NCBI GenBank assembly: GCA_946547205.1
Contig: CAMNPA010000042.1
Location: 1 to 8,186 of the forward strand
Reading direction: 5' to 3'
Source: an uncultured Selenomonadales bacterium
GTDB taxonomy: Bacteria > Bacillota > Negativicutes > Selenomonadales > Selenomonadaceae
DNA length: 8,186 nt
The position numbers and the translations under genes were made by a program. Below are positions 1-5,554 of this stretch, in pieces (position 1 is the stretch's first letter; every line of letters starts with the position of its first letter). The notes under the pieces are model-generated. The model was not told the DNA's origin and did no database searches. It saw only the letters and a list, made by a program, of their open reading frames with translations.

Positions 1-1352
1 GCCGATTGATTTTCGCCGCGCTGTGGATTGGCGCAATTCCCGTGCTCGGAAAATATTTGATTATCGCAGTCGCGGGAATTTTAATCGTCGCCATCGACAC
101 GAACCTTTTAATTTGGTCGGCATTCATCTCGTGCATGGCAATTTTCGTCACGCCACTGTTTTTGCTCGGAACTGTCACGCCGTCGCTCGTCAAATATGCA
201 ACCGATAATCTCGAACACAACGGGCGAATCGTCGGCAACCTCAACGCGTTCAACACAATCGGCAGCATTATCGGGACGTTCCTGCCAACGTTCGTGACAA
301 TTCCCGCCGTCGGCACCGCGATAACATTTTTGATTTTTTCCGGGATTCTCCTGTCGATTGGAATAATTTATTTCGTGAGCATCGGCGCGAAGAAAATTTT
401 CTGCGCGGGAGCCGTCGTGATTTTCGTTGCGTGCGCCATTGTCGGCAACTCGAACAGTTTTGCGTTCTGGGAAAAAAATTTGCGCTACGAAGGCGAATCG
501 ATTTACAACTACCTGCAAGTTCGCGAGACTTCCGACAAAATTATTTTCTCGACAAACGTTTTGTTCGGCGTGCAGTCGTTGAAGATTAAGAGCGGCACTT
601 TGACGGGCATGTATTACGATTACGCGTTGGCGGCTCCGCTCCTTACCGGCGCGAAAAAAATTTTGATTCTCGGCATGGGCACCGGCACCTTTGCTGAACA
701 GTGCAAGAAATATTTTCCGTCCGCGCAGATTGTCGGCGTTGAGATTGACGAAAAAATTACCGCGTTGGCAAAAAAATATTTCGCTTTGCCCGCTGATGTC
801 GAAGTCGTCACGTATGACGGTCGCGCCTATTTGCAAGCCGATAAAAATTTTTACGACGTGATTCTGGTCGATGCCTTCCAAGATATTTCTCCGCCGTTTC
901 AGATGAGCTCGATTGAATTTTTCAAGCTCGTTAAAAATCATTTGTCTGAACGCGGAATTATGGTCGTGAACATGAACATGAGAGCAAGCGGCGCGGGAAA
1001 TATCAACGACTGCTTGACCGACACGATTGGAAAAATTTTTCCCGCCGTGAAAATTCTTGACGCCTCCAACGTCACGAACAGACTTTTATTCGCCGCCGAT
1101 GATGATTCGACACTTGACGCGCTGCGAACTCGTGCAGAAAATTTGTCCGACGAAAATTTTTCACGGCTGATGATTCACATTGCGGAAAATTGGACGGCTC
1201 CCGAACGTGGCGAAAATATTTTGACCGACGACCGCGCACCCGTCGAAATGTTGAGCATGAGAGCTTTGGATAACATCATTCAACAGAACCTGCAACATTA
1301 CAAAGAAATTTATAAGCGCGAAGGACTCGACGGCTTGTTGAACAAATTTTAA
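1..1352 (+). CDS. Fused MFS-like membrane / spermidine synthase-like protein (5' partial)
   Basis: The gene enters from the left edge in an open frame; the first in-frame TTG (position 6) falls inside a hydrophobic stretch and is not a credible start, so the N-terminus is missing. Residue numbers count from that TTG. Residues 1 to about 150 are hydrophobic membrane segments with a 'GTVTPSLVKYATDN...GRIVGNLNAFNTIGS' type loop, the pattern of the integral-membrane half of fused MFS/spermidine synthase proteins. Residues about 165-440 form a Rossmann-type methyltransferase/aminopropyltransferase fold: G223-M-G-T-G227 nucleotide-binding loop, E246-I-D248 after strand 2, Y270-D-G-R, L-V-D289-A-F-Q-D293 after strand 4, and a late D408-D-R-A-P motif. 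The DSTDP-type substrate motif of true spermidine synthases is replaced by DAFQD, so polyamine synthesis is uncertain and the substrate is unknown. Its last 20 codons are duplicated upstream of dnaG. Confidence 0.8.
   Translation, partial: RLIFAALWIGAIPVLGKYLIIAVAGILIVAIDTNLLIWSAFISCMAIFVTPLFLLGTVTPSLVKYATDNLEHNGRIVGNLNAFNTIGSIIGTFLPTFVTIPAVGTAITFLIFSGILLSIGIIYFVSIGAKKIFCAGAVVIFVACAIVGNSNSFAFWEKNLRYEGESIYNYLQVRETSDKIIFSTNVLFGVQSLKIKSGTLTGMYYDYALAAPLLTGAKKILILGMGTGTFAEQCKKYFPSAQIVGVEIDEKITALAKKYFALPADVEVVTYDGRAYLQADKNFYDVILVDAFQDISPPFQMSSIEFFKLVKNHLSERGIMVVNMNMRASGAGNINDCLTDTIGKIFPAVKILDASNVTNRLLFAADDDSTLDALRTRAENLSDENFSRLMIHIAENWTAPERGENILTDDRAPVEMLSMRALDNIIQQNLQHYKEIYKREGLDGLLNKF
1291..1342 (+). 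repeat. 52-bp direct repeat, copy 1 (in gene 3' end)
   Basis: These 52 bases are identical to 3492-3543 in the same orientation, with an offset of 2201 bp. Copy 1 is coding and specifies the C-terminal residues QHYKEIYKREGLDGLLN of the membrane/synthase-like protein. The flanking bases differ on both sides (C versus A before, C versus T after), so the repeat boundaries are exact. The two copies bracket the RTX gene. Confidence 0.97.
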
Positions 1353-1355
1353 TAA

Positions 1356-1390
1356 AAAATTCCCGCCACTTCATTGAGCGACGGGATTTT
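1356..1390. terminator. Bidirectional rho-independent-type terminator between convergent genes
   Basis: A hairpin starts 4 bases after the stop of the upstream gene. AAAA(T)TCCCG at 1356-1365 pairs with CGGGATTTT at 1382-1390 with one bulged T; further in, CTT (1369-1371) pairs with GAG (1376-1378) around a CATT loop, with interior mismatches. The A-run on the left and T-run on the right mean either transcript would end in a U-tract, as expected between convergent genes whose stop codons are only 56 bases apart. The stem is imperfect, so its strength is uncertain. Confidence 0.65.
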
Positions 1391-1408
1391 GTTTGTCTAT
1401 TTGACAGC

Positions 1409-3427
1409 TCATTTCTTGACGAGTTTTGTTCCGCTGATTTTGTAAGTCGAACCGTTAACGTGAAAACTTGACGCCGTGAAATCGTGAAACGTTATCGCCT
1501 TTGAAGTGTTGCCGACTTTGAAATAAACTTCGCCCTTAGATTTGCTGTAAGATGCGGAAAAAGTTCCGGTGATTTTCAAAAGGTCGTCGTCGCTGAAACC
1601 GAAAATGATATCGTTGCCGTCACCTTTGCTGTAAAGGAACGTATCGGAGCCGTTGCCGCCCCAAAGCGAATCATTTCCTTTGCCGCCACTGAGCGTGTCT
1701 TTGGTTGAGCCGCCACGTAAAATGTCATTGCCGGCACCGCCTTTGAGCGTCGAATAATATCCTATGCTCGTATTGTCGATAGTGTCGTTGCCTTCACCGC
1801 CGAGGATTGAGTTATAACTTCCGTAATTGATGACGCTGTCATTGCCCGCGCCGCCGAGTATCGTTGAGTAATTCGCGCCGGAATAGAGTTGGTCAGCGTC
1901 GGAGCCGCCGTCAAGCCTACTGTACGCACTCCAGCTGTGAATTGTATCTTTGCCTTTGCCGCCAAGGAGCGTGACTTTGGAGCCGTCTCTGAATGACGTA
2001 AGTTGGTCATTGCCCGCTGCGCCATCCATTTTGACTTTACTTCCATAGTTGTACAAAGTATCGGCATAACCTGTTCCGGTTATCTTTTTGCCGGAAGCGG
2101 TATTGCTTACATATTTGCCTTTGCTTGAAGTGCCGCTTGAGGCTTTAGTTCCTTTGATGTTAATCGTTTTGCCTTGTGCGTCCTTAAGAGTAATGGTGCC
2201 GCTGTCGACTTTGACAAGGATATCGGAGCCGCTTTTTTGCGTGGAATAAGTTCCGCTCGTTATGCTCAGAGTGTCCGTCGTGCCGAGATTATAGATAATG
2301 TCATTGCCGTCACCTTTGGCGTATTGAATGACGTTGTGATGCCCTGAACTATAAAGCGAGATTGTATCGTTGTCGGTACCGCCGATTATTGTGCCGTAAT
2401 AGCTGTAGCTGTAGATAGAATCGTTGCCTGCGCCTGTGTCAATCTTAACCGTGTCGCCGAAGTTTGTGATTGTGTCCTTGCCGCCGCCTGCACTTATCGT
2501 GACTTTGCTGCCGGACATTCCGTTGTAGATTGTATCGGCGTAACTCGTGCCGCTCAACTTTTTGCCGGAAGTATTGTTGCTGATATTTTTGCCGCCGCTT
2601 AAAGACGGATTTGATGAACCGCCGCCTGTTCCCGTTGAAGTTGAGCCGCCGGTCGTTGTTGAAGTGCCGAATGTTCCCGCCGGAACAGTTTCGATTTTGA
2701 TTTGCCCGGTATAATCAAGTACAGGGTCTTTAAAAAAGATTGAACCGCTGCCGACGTTTACAATAATATCGTCACCGCTCTTTTGCGTAGAATAATCGCC
2801 TTCGATATAAAGTTTATCAAATTTATACCAACCGACTACGGTATCATCGCCGTCACCTTGGGCATATTGAAGATAATATGTTCCTCCTTTATTCAGATAA
2901 GGCGAAGAACTTCTGGTTGGAAGATTTATGCGATCGTCGCCTTTGCCGCCAATTATCGTGACATTATTTGGATTTTTTGTACTTGAACCCAAAACATTAA
3001 TGGTATCATTGCCCGAACCACCCGAAAGAGAATTCCTTTCAAGAGCAAAATTATCTAACCTGATCAAGATACTGTCATTATCCGCGCCGCCGCTTATCGT
3101 AACATCGGAGTTGTGATTGTCTATAGTATCTTTGCCCGAATCTCCCCAAATGAAAGAAGCATAACCTCGATTTTTAAAGTTATCGTTGCTCGTTGTGCCA
3201 ATGACGACCACGGCGTTTGCGTTGTTTTGATCGTAGTCGTTCATGCTTATCGTTGTTTCCGAAGTTTTGTTGTGACGCGGGTTACTGTCGACAACGGCAC
3301 CGCCTGAATAAGAACTGCGATTGCTGCCGTATTTGTTCTTCGCCAAAGTCGCCGCCCTTTGAGCATCAATCAAATTGTCCGTGATGAATCTGTGCAACGA
3401 GCCGTCGCCGGGAATATATCCATCCAT
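1409..3427 (-). CDS. RTX-type calcium-binding repeat protein, probably secreted
   Basis: The protein has 672 residues and no cysteine, and is rich in Gly, Asp, Asn, Ser and Tyr with many GGxGxDx(I/L) nonapeptides of the haemolysin-type calcium-binding (RTX) family, which fold as calcium-loaded parallel beta-rolls outside the cell. Residues 1 to about 70 lack an N-terminal signal peptide. Three RTX blocks follow: about 73-240, 284-425 and 445-650. Each closes with a similar cap, '(K/Q)GDG(N/D)D..' followed by a beta-rich segment; the caps of blocks 1 and 2 share YSTQKSG (about residues 210 and 392), and block 3 has a diverged version. A Thr/Ser/Gly linker (about 250-280) separates blocks 1 and 2. 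Block 3 has the densest array (GGAGND, GGEGND, GGKGND). Type I secretion by a C-terminal signal is inferred from the family; no ABC exporter genes are in the window. No enzymatic domain is visible, so toxin, adhesin and surface-layer roles all remain possible. The start is set by AGGAGG seven bases upstream. Confidence 0.88.
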   Translation of the reverse strand: MDGYIPGDGSLHRFITDNLIDAQRAATLAKNKYGSNRSSYSGGAVVDSNPRHNKTSETTISMNDYDQNNANAVVVIGTTSNDNFKNRGYASFIWGDSGKDTIDNHNSDVTISGGADNDSILIRLDNFALERNSLSGGSGNDTINVLGSSTKNPNNVTIIGGKGDDRINLPTRSSSPYLNKGGTYYLQYAQGDGDDTVVGWYKFDKLYIEGDYSTQKSGDDIIVNVGSGSIFFKDPVLDYTGQIKIETVPAGTFGTSTTTGGSTSTGTGGGSSNPSLSGGKNISNNTSGKKLSGTSYADTIYNGMSGSKVTISAGGGKDTITNFGDTVKIDTGAGNDSIYSYSYYGTIIGGTDNDTISLYSSGHHNVIQYAKGDGNDIIYNLGTTDTLSITSGTYSTQKSGSDILVKVDSGTITLKDAQGKTINIKGTKASSGTSSKGKYVSNTASGKKITGTGYADTLYNYGSKVKMDGAAGNDQLTSFRDGSKVTLLGGKGKDTIHSWSAYSRLDGGSDADQLYSGANYSTILGGAGNDSVINYGSYNSILGGEGNDTIDNTSIGYYSTLKGGAGNDILRGGSTKDTLSGGKGNDSLWGGNGSDTFLYSKGDGNDIIFGFSDDDLLKITGTFSASYSKSKGEVYFKVGNTSKAITFHDFTASSFHVNGSTYKISGTKLVKK

Positions 3428-3434
3428 AAAAATT

Positions 3435-3440
3435 CCTCCT
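3435..3440 (-). promoter_or_regulatory. Ribosome-binding site of the RTX gene
   Basis: The minus strand reads AGGAGG followed by a seven-base A/T spacer and ATG. This is a consensus Shine-Dalgarno at ideal distance and fixes the start at 3427. Confidence 0.9.
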
Positions 3441-3467
3441 CAAAAAAATTCAAATAAATTTTATGTC

Positions 3468-3496
3468 ATTATACTGCTGTGTAGTAAAAAATGCAA
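3468..3496 (-). promoter_or_regulatory. Sigma-70/SigA-type promoter of the RTX gene
   Basis: On the minus strand a TTGCAT -35 box (3496-3491) is followed by exactly 17 bases and a perfect TATAAT -10 box (3473-3468). Transcription would start near 3461, giving a short A/T-rich leader of about 33 bases before the ATG. The first five bases of the -35 box on the plus strand map (3492-3496) belong to repeat copy 2. The call is a pattern match without expression data. Confidence 0.75.
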
Positions 3497-3556
3497 CATT
3501 ACAAAGAAATTTATAAGCGCGAAGGACTCGACGGCTTGTTGAATTCCTACTTCTGA
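3491..3556 (+). pseudogene. Duplicated 3' fragment of the upstream gene, now a 21-codon ORF
   Basis: Repeat copy 2 keeps the reading frame of the parental gene. The parental CTG codon is replaced by ATG at 3491 and the tail reads LLNSYF then TGA instead of LLNKF then TAA, so the fragment forms a self-contained ORF beginning MQHYKEIYKREG. There is no Shine-Dalgarno in front of the ATG, and the -35 box of the divergent RTX promoter covers it. The fragment is most likely a non-functional footprint of a duplication or of a deleted paralogue; expression as a micropeptide is not supported. Confidence 0.6.
3492..3543 (+). repeat. 52-bp direct repeat, copy 2 (upstream of dnaG)
   Basis: This is the perfect copy of 1291-1342 in the same orientation. 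It lies between the RTX promoter spacer and the leader of dnaG. With copy 1 it brackets a 2149-bp segment holding the terminator, the whole RTX gene and most of its promoter. Recombination between the copies would delete the RTX gene and place the parental gene's 3' end directly before dnaG. Confidence 0.97.
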
Positions 3557-3641
3557 CCTTGCCGGCTCAAAAATTCTTGCGCGGCTAAAAGGAAATTTAA
3601 ACAGCGCAGGGAATATAACAACGGCGGAGGTTAGAAAGTAA
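3543..3641 (+). pseudogene. Possible 3' remnant of a lost gene upstream of dnaG
   Basis: The frame starting at 3543 is open for 32 codons, reads a protein-like sequence containing GSKILARLKGNLNSAGNI, and ends in TAA that overlaps the dnaG start codon as TAATG, a common translational-coupling arrangement. An in-frame TGA at 3540-3542, created by the end of repeat copy 2, cuts it off on the left, so it has no start of its own. I do not recognise the family. A 32-codon open stretch could arise by chance and its codons (CTA, GGG, ATA, AGA) differ somewhat from the neighbours, so this is tentative. Confidence 0.3.
3626..3630 (+). promoter_or_regulatory. Ribosome-binding site of dnaG
   Basis: GGAGG lies ten bases before the ATG at 3641. 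A second in-frame ATG at 3650 would be 19 bases away, too far, so 3641 is preferred. Confidence 0.75.
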
Positions 3642-5467
3642 TGCAAGGTATGGCTTCGGACGAGTTTGTTGAACGCGTGCGCGAGCGGTCGGATATTTTC
3701 TCCGTGGTGTCACATTATGTGCAGCTTACGCAAAAGAGCGGACGATATTGGGGCTGTTGTCCCTTTCATAATGAAAAAACCGCATCTTTCACCGTGAGCC
3801 CTGACAAAGGACTTTTTTATTGCTTCGGTTGCGGCGCGGGCGGCGACGTGTTCAAATTCATTTCGCTCATTGAAAACGTCAACTATTACGAGGCGATAAA
3901 ACTTCAAGCGCAACGTTTGGGCATTGACCTTCCAACGAAAAATTTTTCGCCCGAACAAGAGCGTCGTCATCGCGAAGAAAAAATTTTGTTCAAGATAAAC
4001 GACTTGGCGCAGGATTTTTATCACGATTGTTTAATCAAGACAGCTCGCGGCGAAGTCGGCAGGAAATATCTTGCGGCGCGTGGAATTACGCAGGAGACCA
4101 TTGAAACGTTCAAACTCGGTTTCGCGCCCGATGAATGGGAAAATCTTTTCAACAGACTCACGCGGCAAGACTTCACTGCGCAACAACTTGAGGCAGTCGG
4201 ACTTATCGCTAAACGGAAAAATTCTTCCGGCTACTACGACAGGTTTCGCGCACGTGTGATGATTCCAATCGCTGACGTTCTCGGACGCGTTGTCGGTTTC
4301 GGCGGACGCATTGTCAATTCCGCTGACGATACGCCAAAATATCTGAACACGCCGGAAACTGTGCTCTTTAACAAACGAAATTTGCTCTTCGGGCTCGACA
4401 AGTCCGGACGTGCGATAAGTGCGGCGGGCAAAGTCATCGTCGTCGAAGGCTACATGGACGCAATCAGTTTATTCAGCGCGGGTGTCAAAAATGTTGTCGC
4501 GACTCTCGGCACGGCGTTCACTTCCGAACATGTCAAGTTGATTCTGCGTTACGCGAAGAAAATTATTTTTTGCTACGACAGCGACGAGGCAGGGCAACGA
4601 GCAACGATTCGGGCATTGCCTATCGTTCAACCAACAGGCGCGGAAGTTTTTGTCATCAAAGTTCCCGACGGCAAAGATCCCGACGAATTCATTCGCAAAC
4701 ACGGCAAGGCGGCGTTCGACAATCTGATTGAGCACGCGACGACGATGATTGATTATCGCATGAAATACATTCTCGACAGCGCGGACTTGTCGACGATTCA
4801 CGGAAAAGTTCAGGCGTTGCAGGATATTTTGCCCGCCGTCGTCACGATTAAAGATACCGTCACGCGCAACGAGTATCGGAAAAAAATTGCCGCCGCGCTC
4901 ATCATGGACGAACAACTTGTTGCCGACGAGTGGAAAAATTTTTCGCGCAAAGATCAGCAAAAATCAGCTCGTGAATTTGAAAAGAATTCAAACGCCGTCA
5001 AACGCCCAAGACTTTCAAACGACGAGAACATCACAATTCGGGACGCGTGCGAAACGGTTTTGCGTATGGCGTGGCATGAAAGCGACATTCTCGACTACGT
5101 GCTGGCGTTGGTGCCGTTGGAATTTTTTTCGCCGGTCAATCAGGAAATAATCGGTTGGCTGAAAAATCGCGCGGAGCAAGGTTTGCGTGCCGATGAAGTT
5201 GCGGCGACGACGGAATTAAGCGAACCTGCTCAAGCTCAACTGTCGCGAATATTGATAGGCGGCACAAATGACCCGCGTGACACGGAGCTAAACATTTTCA
5301 ACGACTCGATTAATACGTTGCGCCGCGCCATCATCAAAAAGGACTACGACAAACTTGTTGCACAGATTAAAGAATACAATCGTTCGGGCGACGACGAAGC
5401 TTATAAGCAAATGATTCGGAAATCGCTCGAACTCAAATATCAAATGGACAAATTGAAAGGCAGTTGA
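3641..5467 (+). CDS. dnaG: DNA primase DnaG
   Basis: The 608-residue protein matches bacterial primase in length (about 580-610) and domain order. It synthesises the short RNA primers for lagging-strand replication at the fork, in contact with the replicative helicase. The N-terminal CHC2 zinc finger is complete: C40-P-F-H43 and C61-F-G-C64. The primase core follows with RVVGFGGRIV and PKYLNTPET..FNK motifs (about residues 215-240). The TOPRIM catalytic site is intact, with E269-G-Y-M-D and the metal-binding D313-S-D315. Residues about 430-608 form the diverged helicase-interacting C-terminal domain after a polar linker. Two tandem in-frame stops (TGA TAA) end it. rpoD follows 87 bases later on the same strand, the usual gene order in Firmicutes, so co-transcription is likely. 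No convincing promoter is visible directly upstream. Confidence 0.97.
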   Translation: MQGMASDEFVERVRERSDIFSVVSHYVQLTQKSGRYWGCCPFHNEKTASFTVSPDKGLFYCFGCGAGGDVFKFISLIENVNYYEAIKLQAQRLGIDLPTKNFSPEQERRHREEKILFKINDLAQDFYHDCLIKTARGEVGRKYLAARGITQETIETFKLGFAPDEWENLFNRLTRQDFTAQQLEAVGLIAKRKNSSGYYDRFRARVMIPIADVLGRVVGFGGRIVNSADDTPKYLNTPETVLFNKRNLLFGLDKSGRAISAAGKVIVVEGYMDAISLFSAGVKNVVATLGTAFTSEHVKLILRYAKKIIFCYDSDEAGQRATIRALPIVQPTGAEVFVIKVPDGKDPDEFIRKHGKAAFDNLIEHATTMIDYRMKYILDSADLSTIHGKVQALQDILPAVVTIKDTVTRNEYRKKIAAALIMDEQLVADEWKNFSRKDQQKSAREFEKNSNAVKRPRLSNDENITIRDACETVLRMAWHESDILDYVLALVPLEFFSPVNQEIIGWLKNRAEQGLRADEVAATTELSEPAQAQLSRILIGGTNDPRDTELNIFNDSINTLRRAIIKKDYDKLVAQIKEYNRSGDDEAYKQMIRKSLELKYQMDKLKGS

Positions 5468-5475
5468 TAATGCGC

Positions 5476-5518
5476 AGTGCGTGATGCGTAATCGGACAAT
5501 CATTGCGCACCACGCATT
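5476..5518 (+). repeat. Intergenic hairpin between dnaG and rpoD
   Basis: A 17-bp stem pairs 5476-5492 with 5502-5518 around the nine-base loop CGGACAATC, with one A/C mismatch and two G-U pairs in RNA. The arms are made of diverged GCGTGATGCGTAAT-like units, and a related AATTGCACATT follows at 5522-5532. There is no following T-run, so it is not a classical terminator. It could be a dispersed palindromic repeat, or an RNA processing or attenuation structure that sets the relative output of primase and sigma factor. Confidence 0.7.
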
Positions 5519-5540
5519 ACGAATTGCACATTGCTTTTGA

Positions 5541-5547
5541 AAGGAGG
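5541..5547 (+). promoter_or_regulatory. Ribosome-binding site of rpoD
   Basis: AAGGAGG followed by seven bases and ATG at 5555 is near-perfect. An in-frame TTG at 5531 lies upstream of this site and would place the Shine-Dalgarno inside the gene, so 5555 is the start. Confidence 0.93.
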
Positions 5548-5554
5548 CTGCGAT

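Noticed and set aside
108..941. 277-codon open frame on the minus strand
   Set aside because: It is fully antisense to the well-supported membrane/synthase-like gene; its composition (Asn/Arg-rich, no motifs) is that of a frame shadow.
1600..2080. Regularly spaced repeats resembling a CRISPR array
   Set aside because: The repeats are degenerate, in frame, and encode GGxGxD nonapeptides; there are no identical repeats with unique spacers.
1291..3543. Insertion sequence or transposon flanked by target duplications
   Set aside because: There is no transposase or integrase, I see no terminal inverted repeats, and 52 bp is too long for a typical target-site duplication.
5531..5554. Upstream TTG start for rpoD
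   Set aside because: It would put the consensus AAGGAGG inside the coding region and has no Shine-Dalgarno of its own; ATG at 5555 is ideally placed.
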